Shown: positions 21,173 to 31,731 of the stretch, piece by piece
Layout: each line of letters begins with the position of its first letter
Position numbering within the stretch: the stretch's first letter is position 1
Source: Diplonema japonicum
Lineage: Eukaryota > Euglenozoa > Diplonemea > Diplonemida > Diplonemidae
Assembly (NCBI GenBank): GCA_964019335.1
Contig: OZ025743.1
Location: forward strand, 62,001 to 126,000
Length of the DNA: 64,000 bases
Reading direction: 5' to 3'
The notes under the pieces: generated by a model
What the model was told of the DNA's origin: nothing
What the model saw: only the letters and a program-made list of their open reading frames with translations
Databases searched by the model: none
Program-made: the position numbers and the translations under genes

Positions 21173-21907
21173 ATTTGGTATTTTATTTCTTTTTAGATAA
21201 ACCTGATGTGCGCGTGTGCATCGACAAGAAGATGTTACGAGAAGATGGAAAGATGATAAAAAAAAGGGGAAAATATTTCGTTCGGGTTTTTTTTCTTCCT
21301 TTTTTTTTTTTAGCTCGCCAACAGAGAAGAAACATACAGGTTTAAAAAAAAAGGGGGGGGGCCCTCCCTTTTTCTTTTTTTTTTCTCAAAAACCATGTAG
21401 GACATTTCTTTTCCCTTTTCGAATGAGCTCATAAAATATGTTCCTTTGGGGCGTTTATTCACGTTTATCAGAAGAAAACAGGGGAAATAATATAAAAAAG
21501 AAGAGAGAAAAAAAACAATGAGAAGCTGCTAAGACTGAATTAGTCCCCTCAAGACAAGTGGCTTGTCGAGGGCGCAACGAAGCTTCTCTATAAAAATGTT
21601 GCATGTACATCCTAGAGGGGAAGGGGGGCCAACAGGTCTCACTTCATTGGACCACTGTCATTTGCTCGTAGGTATGGAACAAAAGGTCACTCTTCTCTTT
21701 TCTTCATTCATCCCCCAGCTTCGCAGAGGCTAGCAAGGAGTGTCTAAGAGAGGCACACCAAGGCCACGCGTCAAGTAGGGAAATGCAGGTGAAAAGAGAG
21801 ACAGAGGGTAGTACGACAATAAAGTCAGTGTTGAGTGACAAGGATAACAGCAGGACAAGTGAAGGTATGGATGGATGGGTGGGAGTGGGTTAAAGGAGAG
21901 ACGGTAC
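21173..21907. other. Intergenic spacer between paralogues 1 and 2
   Basis: Contains A/T runs and a non-repetitive stretch at about 21530-21780. No open reading frame with recognisable content. A CCACGCGT word upstream of copy 2's stop recurs in the copy 2-3 spacer, hinting at shared 3' flanks, but the spacers are otherwise diverged. Confidence 0.5.
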
Positions 21908-23011
21908 TCAGAAATCAGACCTGACCACCCTGACGCCCTTACCGTCGTTCTCGCTGAGGACGATCCACACATTGAAGCCATTGGCACCCATGTCCCAGTG
22001 GGTCACGGGACCAGCCGCCTCGAACGAGTTGAGCTTCCACGCAGAAGACTCCCCAAGGGTGTAGGTGCTGGTGTGCACGATGGTGGCGTTCCCCTTGGCA
22101 GGAGCCGCAACAACAACAGTGCCGTCAGCAGTCAGGGCAAGCGTTGTCTTCTTGTTCTCGGTGTCTGTGGTGGGGATGGCCACGCCAAGCTCCACCCACT
22201 TCGATCCGGAGACTGGGAAGTGGCGCACATCGACAGAGCTGGAACCAGGCTTGATGTACGAGGCGACAGTCCCGAAGCTGTTGCTGTACACGATGTCAAG
22301 CGCGCTCCCCTCCCATGTCCCGCCGAGGGCCTCGAGGGTAGTTGAGTCGTTGAACACCTTGGCAACCCCACCCAGCACGTACCCCCCGACGAAGGAGTCG
22401 GCGTTCGCACCACGGATGAGCTTCACGTCTGTCACCTTCTTCTTGTCGGTCTGCTTGTCGACAGGTGTCTGGGGGCCGAAGGCGGGGCCTGAAGGGTAGC
22501 CGGTCCAACCTGATTCAGAGTACCTCTCGATGACAAGCTTGTTGTCCGTGCCAGGGTAGGAGGAGGTGGTGGGCTGGGTGGACACCCACAGCATCATCAT
22601 GTTCCCCTTGCTGTCGATGTCGTAGTCAAAGAGGTCGTTGTGGAAGGCGTACGACCCACGCCACTCAACAGCACCATTGAGGACAGACCCGTAGCGGTAG
22701 TGGATCTTCAGGCCGATGTACTTGACGTAGTTGCGCACTTTGAAGTTGAATTCGTGGTAGCCTTGGGGGAACTGGCTGACTCTCCTGGTGTCCTGCTCCC
22801 ACTCCACACCGTTCCAAGCCATCACAGGGATCACAGTGCCACCGCCAGTCTGGTTGAATCCAAAAGCAAAAGCAGGCAAGCCATCGGGGTCGAAGTCGAG
22901 GGAGACGGCGGTCACCCTCTCTTCAGGCATCGCCTTACCGATCTGCGCCCATTCACCGTGGCAGAAGCACAGGCTGCTTACGGCAGCCAGCGTTGCAAGC
23001 GTGGTACGCAT
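21908..23011 (-). CDS. Secreted 367-residue protein, tandem family copy 2
   Basis: Signal peptide MRTTLATLAAVSSLCFCHG, then the same beta-propeller-like mature protein as its neighbours. From about residue 190 to the end it is nearly identical to copy 3. It differs from copy 3 at GAVEWRGSYAFHNDLFDYD, where copies 1 and 3 share FEWRGCYAFHNDLYDYD, and at ESGWTGYPSGPAFGP. So in the middle it is copy 2, not copy 1, that is the odd one out, while in the N-terminal third copies 2 and 3 agree against copy 1. The ATG follows an A-rich leader. No catalytic residues can be named. Confidence 0.8.
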   Translation of the reverse strand: MRTTLATLAAVSSLCFCHGEWAQIGKAMPEERVTAVSLDFDPDGLPAFAFGFNQTGGGTVIPVMAWNGVEWEQDTRRVSQFPQGYHEFNFKVRNYVKYIGLKIHYRYGSVLNGAVEWRGSYAFHNDLFDYDIDSKGNMMMLWVSTQPTTSSYPGTDNKLVIERYSESGWTGYPSGPAFGPQTPVDKQTDKKKVTDVKLIRGANADSFVGGYVLGGVAKVFNDSTTLEALGGTWEGSALDIVYSNSFGTVASYIKPGSSSVDVRHFPVSGSKWVELGVAIPTTDTENKKTTLALTADGTVVVAAPAKGNATIVHTSTYTLGESSAWKLNSFEAAGPVTHWDMGANGFNVWIVLSENDGKGVRVVRSDF

Positions 23012-23805
23012 CCTTTTTTTCTTTTCTTTTTTTCTATTGTAATTGTTGTTATTCTGTTATGTAAGGTTAGAATCTGGAGTGGAAAACAAAGAGGGGGTGG
23101 GGGGTGGGGGATCAAGATGTGATGCAGTGGGGACGTTGAAATGCAACCGGTGGGGGGGAAAGAGGGGTAGAAAGAAAGAAAGAAAGAAACACTTCACAAC
23201 GGGAATACCCTGTTCGCCCTACTAGACAAAGGAAATTCCCAGCCGAGGGCGCTGACAGGGGTGATTGAGTTCTCCCTCGATAGCTTCGAAAAGCGATTGC
23301 CATTTCAAGCCTAGTGTCCAGTCATTTGTTTGTTTCAATGCAAGAATCAGACAGGTTTGTATAATCCCTTTTTTAACGAAAAAAGGAAGCCCTCATCGAA
23401 GCCGAGTTAAAAAAAAAAGAAGAAAAAAAGAGGTTTTCTTGTATGGTTCTTTCCCCGCAGAGGCTGTAAAGGTAGGATAATTGTTGAGCAAATCCCAAGC
23501 CACGCGTGAAGAAAAGAACCTGCAAAAAAGAAGGAAAAAAAAAGAGATACGGCTGAAGAACAAAAAGCGTCAGGAATTCATGCTAGAAAAGAACAAAAAG
23601 CGAACGGCAACCGGTAAATGAGGGGATGGGGGAAAATTAAACAAAAGTGAATAAAAAAAATGAAAGTCGGTGCTTTTTGTTTTACACAAGCTAGCAAAGA
23701 CAATAGGTGTTATAAGAAAAAAAAAGGGGGGGGAATAAGGCTACACTGGCACCTGTATTGCTGCAATAGTTGCTGGCAACGAAAAGCAAAAAGTGGGAAA
23801 CAATC
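23012..23805. other. Intergenic spacer between paralogues 2 and 3
   Basis: Has G/A-rich runs, (GAAA)n near 23165-23190, and unique sequence at about 23195-23480. No coding region or RNA gene recognised. Confidence 0.5.
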
Positions 23806-24909
23806 TTAGAAATCAGACTTGACCACCCTGACGCCCTTACCGTCGTTCTCGCTGAGGACGATCCACACATTGAAGCCATTGGCACCCATGTCCCAGTGGG
23901 TCACGGGACCAGCTGCCTCGAACGAGTTGAGCTTCCACGCAGAAGACTCCCCAAGGGTGTAGGTGCTGGTGTGCACGATGGTGGCGTTCCCCTTGGCAGG
24001 AGCCGCAACAACAACAGTGCCGTCAGCAGTCAGGGCAAGCGTTGTCTTCTTGTTCTCGGTGTCTGTGGTGGGGATGGCCACGCCAAGCTCCACCCACTTC
24101 GATCCGGAGACTGGGAAGTGGCGCACATCGACAGAGCTGGAACCAGGCTTGATGTACGAGGCGACAGTCCCGAAGCTGTTGCTGTACACGATGTCAAGCG
24201 CGCTCCCCTCCCATGTCCCGCCGAGGGCCTCGAGGGTAGTTGAGTCGTTGAACACCTTGGCAACCCCACCCAGCACGTACCCCCCGACGAAGGAGTCGGC
24301 GTTCGCACCACGGATGAGCTTCACGTCTGTCACCTTCTTCTTGTCGGTCTGCTTGTCGACAGGTGTCTGGGGGCCGAAGGCGGGGCTAGCGGGGTAGGAG
24401 TTCCACCCAGAGGCAGAGTACCTCTCGATGACAAGCTTGTTGTCCGTGCCAGGGTAGGAGGAGGTGGTGGGCTGGGTGGACACCCACAGCATCATCATGT
24501 TCCCCTTGCTGTCGATGTCGTAGTCGTAGAGGTCGTTGTGGAAGGCGTAGCAGCCACGCCATTCAAAGGCACCATTGAGGACAGACCCGTAGCGGTAGTG
24601 GATCTTCAGGCCGATGTACTTGACGTAGTTGCGCACTTTGAAGTTGAATTCGTGGTAGCCTTGGGGGAACTGGCTGACTCTCCTGGTGTCCTGCTCCCAC
24701 TCCACACCGTTCCAAGCCATCACAGGGATCACAGTGCCACCGCCAGTCTGGTTGAATCCAAAAGCAAAGGCAGGCAAGCCATCGGGGTCGAAGTCGAGGG
24801 AGACGGCGGTCACCCTCTCTTCAGGCATCGCCTTACCGATCTGCGCCCATTCACCGTGGCAGAAGCACAGGCTGCTTACGGCAGCCAGCGTTGCAAGCGT
24901 GGTACGCAT
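23806..24909 (-). CDS. Secreted 367-residue protein, tandem family copy 3
   Basis: The start is set at MRTTLATLAAV (24909) because it gives the same signal peptide as copy 2; the upstream in-frame extension is a lysine run from the A-rich leader. The sequence is a mosaic. The N-terminal third and C-terminal half match copy 2, while FEWRGCYAFHNDLYDYD and ASGW-x-SYPAS match copy 1. The last residues are VKSDF rather than VRSDF. The fold and lack of recognisable catalytic motifs are as for copies 1 and 2. High identity in the 3' half suggests recent duplication or ongoing gene conversion. Confidence 0.8.
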   Translation of the reverse strand: MRTTLATLAAVSSLCFCHGEWAQIGKAMPEERVTAVSLDFDPDGLPAFAFGFNQTGGGTVIPVMAWNGVEWEQDTRRVSQFPQGYHEFNFKVRNYVKYIGLKIHYRYGSVLNGAFEWRGCYAFHNDLYDYDIDSKGNMMMLWVSTQPTTSSYPGTDNKLVIERYSASGWNSYPASPAFGPQTPVDKQTDKKKVTDVKLIRGANADSFVGGYVLGGVAKVFNDSTTLEALGGTWEGSALDIVYSNSFGTVASYIKPGSSSVDVRHFPVSGSKWVELGVAIPTTDTENKKTTLALTADGTVVVAAPAKGNATIVHTSTYTLGESSAWKLNSFEAAGPVTHWDMGANGFNVWIVLSENDGKGVRVVKSDF

Positions 24910-25199
24910 CCTTTTTTTTTTCTTCTTATTTGTTATTTCCTGTGTGTTATTCAGCATTCTTGCAGAGCTCAAAAAGAAACTTAAGACAAGGACGGTCTGT
25001 GCGGCCCAGCATACGGTAGCTGTGGTAAGCACTTGAGACAGTTAAGACGAGTGCCCAACCTTCGAGGGTAAGGGGAGGTGGTGGTGGTGGGTGACAACAA
25101 AAGAAAGAAGAAACGGAAGAAAAAAAAGGGGGGGGGGAAAGTGCATTTAAGCGTTTTATGTTTGTATTTTTTAATTCTCTTGTTTACCCCGAAGGTTTC

Positions 25200-26939
25200 C
25201 TAGGCCTGCACATTGCTGCGGATATCCCCATCGACCGCCATGTTGCCTGGGGGGCCGTAGTTCACAACGACATACGCAGAGCTTCCAGAGACGGCGATTC
25301 CAAGACCCACCTTCGTACTACCCTTCCAGACAAGCTGTGTAAAGTGCCCTGCACCTGCATTGAGCCCTGCAAGCCCGCCACCTGCTTTTTTATAGTCGGA
25401 TATCTCGTCGTACCACGCCTTTGCAGCCTGCGCAACAAGCGCATCGTGAGCGGGCGGGGATGAAAACCCTGAGAAGAAGCAATTCTGCCCCTCATTCGGG
25501 TTGTTCCCGTGCGAGAGCGTGTTGCTGGCAAGACAGGAGTCCGCCTGCGCCTGCGCATGCTTCGCCAGCCCGGAGTCGTACGCCACAGGCGGAGCACCAT
25601 GCTGCTGGCGGAGCTTGTTGTGCTCCTCAACATTGACATTCTGTAGATCAGGTACAGAAGACCCCGGCTTGCTCGCTGCCGACGATGCCGGCTTGTTGCT
25701 TCCAACAGCCGAGGGGGGCTTGCTCCCAACGGCAGTGGGTGCCTGGCTTCCAACAGCTGAAGGGGGTTTACTCACTGCCAGTCCAACAGCAGTGGGTGCT
25801 TGGCTTCCAACAGCTGAAGGGGGCTTACTCGCTGCCGGTCCAACGGCAGTGGGTGCCTGGCTTCCAACAGCTGAAGGGGGTTTGCTTGCTGCCGGTCCAA
25901 CGGCAGTGGGTGCTTGGCTTCCAACAGCCGAGGGAGGTTTCCCAGCAGACCCGGTGGCCGATGGTCGATGGCTTCCCACAGCAGACGGCGGTTTCACGAT
26001 CGACGTGGGCGACTGGCTCCCAACACCACTTGGCGACCCCGCAACAGTCGCTGGCCTGCTTTCCGATGGGCTACTCGGCACCACCGACGGGGGTCTGCTT
26101 CCAGGAATCGACGACTGTTTCCCAACAAGGCTTGGAGGGTTGACGAGAGGCGGGGAGTAGTAGGCTGGGGTGCGTGGGGACGAGTAGCCCCGCCGCGGGC
26201 TGGGGGAGTACGCCTGCACCTGCCGGACACTGGAGATGATGGGTATACGTTCCATAACAAGATCCTCGTAAGAAGGATGGCGGGCACCGTTCGCACCACG
26301 ATCAACCTCCACGGTGAGCACGTTGCTGCGGGAGGTGCGGAAGAGGTCGACGGCCTCCTTGATGTCCTGCACAGTTCTGATGGGGATGTGCCCCATGCGG
26401 GAAACAACACACCCAGGTGTCATACCTGCCCTGAAGGCAGGTGTGTCGGGCACTACAGACGCTACGATAACCTTCCCCGTGATGTTCTTGCAGGAGAGCC
26501 CAATGCCCTCACCAGGGTGGACGTGCAGGGAGTACGTTACCATAGGCGGTGGGGTGGAGGCGGGGACATCGAATGATGACAAAGCTTTACCCGCGTCTTG
26601 CTTAACTAGTTCGAGTTCGTTGCTGGCGTACCACCCCTCAGCGCCGCCAGGACCCTTTACTTTGAAAGGTGCCATGTGACCACCGTCAATGTGTGTCACA
26701 ACCCCTATCTCTCCCTGGCGCAGGACACCGTTAAGTCTCCCTCTGTCACCAAGCTTTACCCACGCACCAGTAGACACATTTCGTTGCTGTTGCTGTTGTT
26801 TCACAGGAGATGAGAAAACAGGGCTTCCGCAGCCTTCTGGTGTGCATCTTTCGTACCCATATCTCACCGGGCTCCCGAATCTACCTCTCGATGGGGACGT
26901 CTGGCGGTTCTCTCTGTGGGCTACGCCAGGACCGTACAT
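25200..26939 (-). CDS. SH3-like/PDZ/CAP (SCP, PR-1) domain protein
   Basis: A 579-residue protein, start MYGPGVAH at 26939 (upstream frame is lysine-run translation). Domains in order: a short Arg/Ser-rich head and a Gln run; an SH3-like or Mib-type beta domain (~45-105, GDRGRLNGVLRQGEIGVV...GWYASNELELV split by a loop); a PDZ domain (~137-200, with IGLSCKNITGKVIVASV and AFRAGMTPGCVV); a Pro/Ser-rich linker with four near-perfect 19-residue repeats around KPPSAVGSQAPTAVG (~326-416); and a C-terminal CAP domain (~440-579). The CAP part keeps HNKLRQQHG, the GHFTQLVWKGSTKVGLG motif with its His, and VVVNYGPPGNM. There is no signal peptide, so it resembles intracellular GAPR-1-type CAP proteins rather than secreted PR-1. 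PDZ plus CAP is an unusual pairing. Confidence 0.85.
   Translation of the reverse strand: MYGPGVAHRENRQTSPSRGRFGSPVRYGYERCTPEGCGSPVFSSPVKQQQQQRNVSTGAWVKLGDRGRLNGVLRQGEIGVVTHIDGGHMAPFKVKGPGGAEGWYASNELELVKQDAGKALSSFDVPASTPPPMVTYSLHVHPGEGIGLSCKNITGKVIVASVVPDTPAFRAGMTPGCVVSRMGHIPIRTVQDIKEAVDLFRTSRSNVLTVEVDRGANGARHPSYEDLVMERIPIISSVRQVQAYSPSPRRGYSSPRTPAYYSPPLVNPPSLVGKQSSIPGSRPPSVVPSSPSESRPATVAGSPSGVGSQSPTSIVKPPSAVGSHRPSATGSAGKPPSAVGSQAPTAVGPAASKPPSAVGSQAPTAVGPAASKPPSAVGSQAPTAVGLAVSKPPSAVGSQAPTAVGSKPPSAVGSNKPASSAASKPGSSVPDLQNVNVEEHNKLRQQHGAPPVAYDSGLAKHAQAQADSCLASNTLSHGNNPNEGQNCFFSGFSSPPAHDALVAQAAKAWYDEISDYKKAGGGLAGLNAGAGHFTQLVWKGSTKVGLGIAVSGSSAYVVVNYGPPGNMAVDGDIRSNVQA
25690..25945 (-). repeat. 57-bp minisatellite inside the CAP gene
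   Basis: Four to five tandem units of about 57 bp encode the KPPSAVGSQAPTAVG-type linker repeats. Neighbouring units differ by few bases, so copy number is likely variable between alleles. The frame is kept because the unit is a multiple of three. Confidence 0.85.
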
Positions 26940-28177
26940 TTTTCTTTTTTTTTCTTTTTTTTTTTTCACCCCCCTGGTGGGTTTTTTTTTTTTTCCAACA
27001 AAGAATAATTTTTTTTGGTCGGGGAAAGGTGCTGAGAAAGTGAGAAAAAAAAAAAAGAAAGAAAATGAAGACGAAGAAAAAAAAGGGGGGGGGTGTGAAT
27101 GTGTTGCGTTGGTCCCATTTTAGGGCAGGGGGAGGAGCGAGGGAGTTGGTTACTCTTTTCTTTCTGCCGGTTTCTGGTGGTCACGTGTTTGAGCATGGAC
27201 AAATAAAACTTCCTTCATTTACCCCCTCCCTAACTTTTCGCACTTGCATAAAATACAATTCTCTGCATATTTAGCCGAGGTAGGGGGGCAAAAAATAAAA
27301 AGATGAGAAAAACAACGTGCATGGTAACCAAATAACTTTTTTCCACTCAAGTCTGTAAGCAGAGTTTCACCACTGTTTACAGAAGCGAAAAAATGGATAA
27401 AAAGGGGTGGAAAAGGATAAATACTGCATACGAAAACAAAGAGTCGAATAAAAAAGGAAAAAGGTGACTGACATCCTCAAGAGGAGCCTCCCACGTACCA
27501 GGAATTAAGCAGAGGTTGCTTCCATGTAACCTACAACTTTTTTTTCCACTCAAATGGTTTTTTTTGTAAAGATTTTCCACTCTCCACGGTAACCTATTTT
27601 TATTTCCACCCATGTAAGTAAGAACTTTTTTTCCACCGTCCACGGTGGAGGTGTGTGTGCACTTTGGAAAAACGTGTAGGCACAACCAGGGCTCGAAAAA
27701 GACACCAAGAATTTCTCCTGGAAGTTGGCAAGGGCGATTTCCAAAGACGATTTAAAGCCAAAGCCGAGGTCTGATCTGGCGTCTGATGTACTTCTCCACC
27801 CCTCGCCCTCAAGCCCCCTGTTGTAGTGGTTGCATAAAGGGAAATTGTTGGTGGTTACAGTAAAAAGTGGAAAAAAAGGTGCAGGTTACCGTGGATGGTG
27901 GAAAAAAAGTTGTAGGTTTAAGGCGACGGTGGAAAAAAGTTATTTGGTTACCGTGTACGCTGTTTTCCCCTAAAATAGCTATTTACTGCCAACAAGTAAT
28001 GACTTTACCGTTACCTCGAGGTTCCGCATTAAAGATATAAAAATTACTTCATTATGGCTTTCATTTCTCTTTTTTTTTTTTTTTTTGTATGAAAAAAAAA
28101 CCAATTTCTCTCTCCCCCCTTTTTTTTTTCTTCTTTTTTTAGAAAAAAAATTGAGGTAGGAAAAAAATCTTTTTTGG

Positions 28178-28222
<45 letters not shown>

Positions 28223-28620
28223 TTTTGTTGCATTCTCTAGGGGGGGTATTTCTTTTTTTATTTTTGTTCAGAAAACAAAATGAAAAAATTATCTAAAATA
28301 AGTAAAAGGTTTTTTTTTTTTTTTTTTTTTTTTTCTTTCCCCCTCTTTTCTCTCTTTTCTTCTTCTTCCCCGCTCGTACAGCCGATGTACGTTTTAGTTG
28401 GTGGGCTTGTCATGCTCCAGACCTACTCAGAGATTTCATCTTTTTCTTTCGAATCCTCCCACCCCCATTAAAAAAAAAAAAACAAGTGTATGCCCTACAG
28501 CACCGTACTCCCACGATGAGCGGCTGTGGTTTTTTCCCTTCTTTTTTTTTTTTCTGGAAAAAAAAATACAAACCTTTTTTTTTTTTTCTTTTCTTTTCGG
28601 ACAAAGCCGGCTATCCCACT
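26940..28620. other. Intergenic region with a fold-back repeat, no gene
   Basis: Contains the inverted-repeat element at about 27310-27962 and, adjoining it, a short sequence (27965-28015) related to the ends of the long inverted repeat at 51-53 kb. The remainder (26940-27250 and 28060-28600) is homopolymer-rich, with G-, T- and A-runs and no supported coding region. Confidence 0.6.
27310..27962. mobile_element. Fold-back (MITE-like) element, ~650 bp
   Basis: The left end reads GGTAACCAAATAACTTTTTT and the right end its inverse, AAAAAAGTTATTTGGTTACC, followed by GTGTACG. Internal copies of 'CTTTTTTTCCACC...' and 'GGTGGAAAAAAAG' motifs occur in both orientations (27535, 27620, 27870, 27925). 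The final ~85 bp match the intronic element at 37405-37567 at roughly 95% identity. No transposase frame exists, so it would be non-autonomous. Ends are approximate. Confidence 0.7.
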
Positions 28621-28892
28621 TCACACCCGATTAGTGGGAGATCTGGCACCAAACCTACCGGGGGTATCGCCTTTAAAAAAATCTTTTTTTCTTTTTTTTT
28701 TTACCAATACCTTGCGTGATAGCTGTACTGAAGGCACCTGGCACTGTTCTTGATAAAGGAACTGCGTATTAATTTTTTTTTTGCTTTTTTTTTCCCCCCC
28801 TCCCTTTACCCTTGTATCAGTACCTCTAGGTCTGGGAGACGTGCGCCCCTCTCGTACGAAAGGTTTCGGACGGTGGATCGCCTTGGAATTCC

Positions 28893-28931
<39 letters not shown>

Positions 28932-30921
28932 CACATATTGACACCCCCTTTCCATACGCTAATATGTTGCTGAAGTATTTCTCTCTCGGTGGGTCGGTCT
29001 GCGCAGGCCGTGGTTCCCGTGGTTCTCGTTCGCGCTTATCGCTCGAAACCAGCCGTGCTGTGACAGCCGAGTGCTGGAAGAAAGGCGTAGGCGAGGTGGA
29101 CCGAGGAGCATGCGACGAACGGGAACGAGAAGAAGACAACACGCGCAGCCTGATGCTCAACTCACTATTCTCCTGTTGCAGACGCTTCACATTCTGCGTC
29201 TGCCGCTGCAGCTTGCGGTCCTGACATTCAATCTTCGCCTCAAGCGACTTAATAGGCCCACTGACCTTGCTCCCTTTAGAGTAAGTCGATGCATTCGACG
29301 CAATGCTACGATCTGGCGCAGGCGAGTTCGCTTGCAGCCTCCTCAGCACGGGCTTGCTGACAGGGACTGTACGTGAGTGTTGCGACACGGATGAAGTGGA
29401 CGATGGTCTGGACAGCAGCCACGACTCCTCAGGGTCCTGTTCAAAGGACTGTGCCCCCGCTGCTCCCAAGGACTCAGATAGCACCTGGAACTGCTTTCTT
29501 AGCTCAGTTCGTTGCTGTTGAGTGAGATCTAGCATCTCGGCCTCCTTCTTCAGCCCAGGTAGTATGTGGTTTACAATACGCCCGTAAGCGTCTTCCTTCC
29601 CTGCCGTAGCGTCCCGTCCGAGGAGCTCCGACCACTCATCGCCGCCTGTTCCGTTCTGCTGCAGCGATTGAACCAGTCTTTCAATGTAGTCCAGGTACGC
29701 CACGTCCTCATCACCTGCAGACGGGGACCTCGACCTCCTGTTCAACGCAGGCGACAACACTACAACCGATTCTAGTGATGATTCCTTTACAGCGCTGCGT
29801 CCCGTCCGCATGGAGTCCGCGCCTGGCCCTTCAGGACGCGTCTTGTGTTCGGGTGACACGGTCCTCGTGGCGGGCTTGACGAGGCTGGGCTCCTCCTCCC
29901 TGCGTGTTGGTGCGTCTTGCCGTTGTGGTTGTTGGTGTGCTTTTTTTCTTTGCGCCTCGGTCTCCTCCGCCAGAACCGACTCAAGTTGCTTTTTTTCATC
30001 GGATTTCAATGAGGTGAACCTGATGGCCTGCGGAGGTGGTGTTGCCCTGACAGGTTTTACGCCTGTCAAGGACCCCACCCCGCCCAGCTTCGGACCACCC
30101 AACACGATGTTCTTCGGAATGGTGATAGACCTACAGGTGTCGTAGTTCCGCTTTGTGGTGACGGGAGGTGCGACGACTGCGGGTACGGGGCTGGCCTCGT
30201 GGGAGCCTGGCGAGGGTTCCCTCGAACCGAAGGCGAAGAGAGTTGGCGGCGACGACACCTTGGCGTCCTGGGGCGGTTGTTGTTGTTGCTGCTGCTCGGG
30301 GTTCCTCTTAGGTGTGAACATAGAGGGGCTGGGCTGTTGTTGCTGCTGTAGTTGTAGTTGTAGTTGTTGTTGCTGCTGCTTTTCTTTTTCCCTTTCTTTC
30401 TCTTCGATCTGCTCCACGACGACTGCTTTCTTAACGAGAGCAGGCCGTTTGAGCGACCGCGGGGTGGTGGTGGGAGTGCTCCTCGCTGACTTCACGACAG
30501 GTTTCGACGAGATGACCGGCACGACTTCCTTCCGCGGCCCTCTCGCCGACGCAAGGGCTAGCTCTGCTTCAAGACGCTCGAATTCATCTATTTCATCTTG
30601 CTCAGCCTGTCTGTCTGCTCTGGCATACCCCGACCCGCTTAGTGTGCTTAATGGCGTCCCAAAGGGAGCGGCCTCGTAGGTAGCCAGCGGTGTTCGTTGC
30701 GCGATGTCGAGTTCCCTCTCCATGGCCAAAAATTCGTCATCATCTTCAATACTTCTAGGCGTCTCCACCACCTGTTCTGTGTTGCTGTTTATCTTACCAC
30801 CGCCGATCCTCCCCTTCGCCGACAGCCCTGCTACCAGAGTGTCCAGGTCCGTGTTCCTTATGCTGGTGCTGTCTTCCCCCTCTCCTGGCGATCGGCCTCT
30901 TACATGCCTGCTCGGCGGCAT
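28621..30921 (-). CDS. Gln-rich coiled-coil protein, four exons, function unknown
   Basis: Spliced as complement(28621..28670, 28711..28761, 28824..28891, 28958..30921), 710 residues. The start at 30921 (MPPSRHVRGRSP) follows an 18-nt A-run. The protein is mostly disordered: acidic patches, an EKEREKEKQ run followed by Q/L tracts (~175-195), a second poly-Q stretch, many SP/TP sites, and one clear coiled coil (~570-610, SLEAKIECQDRKLQRQTQNVK split by few breaks). Exons 2-4 encode a basic, Pro/Arg/Ser-rich tail. The three introns give consistent phases (2, 1, 1) and end at one TGA, whereas the unspliced frame passes through poly-Phe and poly-Lys translations. No family recognised. A cytoskeletal or scaffold role is only a guess. 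Confidence 0.7.
28671..28710 (-). other. Spliceosomal intron, 40 nt, phase 1
   Basis: On the minus strand it begins GTATTGGTAAAAA and ends TTTTTTTAAAG. It combines an A-run with a short T-run before an AAG acceptor. Confidence 0.65.
28762..28823 (-). other. Spliceosomal intron, 62 nt, phase 1
   Basis: On the minus strand it begins GTACTGATACAAGGG, has a run of seven G followed by A-runs, and ends ATTAATACGCAG. Confidence 0.65.
28892..28957 (-). other. Spliceosomal intron, 66 nt, phase 2
   Basis: On the minus strand it begins GTATGGAAAGGGGG, has a ~35-nt T-run, and ends TTACAG. It is the only placed intron with a conventional long polypyrimidine tract. Confidence 0.7.
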
Positions 30922-31731
30922 TTTTTTTTTTTTTTTTTTTTCCCCTTCTTTTCTTGTGTATTAAAAAATTGATATCAGTACTCATCGTATAAAAAAAAGG
31001 GTGGGGGGGGGGCTTCGAGGGAAAAGTAATTGGGGTACAAACAATATGGAATTAAATGGCCGCGGCTTAGGGCGAAGAAACAAACGAGAAGGGAGAAAAA
31101 AAAAAGAGAGAGAGAGAGAGAAAAGAGTCGGTTTAATTGTTTGTTTGTGCAACAATGCTACCACAACTCTTTTTTTTTTTTTTTTTCTTTTTTTTAGCAA
31201 TAACAATTCATTAGCAATTGTTTTCTTGTTCAAAGCAAAGAAAAGAAAAAGAAAAAGAAACAGAAGAAAAAAAAAAAAACCCCCATAATGCCGGTTGCGC
31301 CGTAAACAAACAGTACATTTGTTTGAAAAAAGAGAGGGAAGGCAGAAAGAAAAAAGAAAAAAAAAAGGAAGGTAGAGGTTTTTTTTTTTCTTGAAGAAGA
31401 AAAAAAATATATGAGTTTAAGGAAGTCTTTGTGAGACGCCCTCTTGCTTTCTTCTTTTTTTTTTTTTTTTAAATTCCACTTCCTTTTCGACTTGCTAAGG
31501 CCGCACCCACTAGGTGGGTTGGAAGTGTCTCGAGACGCTCACCCGGTTGCCCGGGTACTCATGACCGTACTGGTGTTCTCATCCCACAAGCTTTGCTGGT
31601 TGTTTGGCACTTTACACTTTTTTTTTCCCCCTATTTATTCGTTCGTTAAGCTCTTGCGGGCTTGCACCTCCTCGAGGGAGTGTGCTATCACTCGGTTGAC
31701 CTGTTTCATCCACACACCGCTGCTATTCTCA
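30922..31731. other. Intergenic; one unassigned GC-balanced island
   Basis: Homopolymer DNA, then a non-repetitive island at about 31480-31620 with two small inverted repeats (CCCACTAGGTGGG and ACCCGGTTGCCCGGGT-like). These could form RNA hairpins, but no known RNA family is recognised. Sequence from 31635 to 31731 is the 3' flank of the LPMO pseudogene. Confidence 0.4.
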
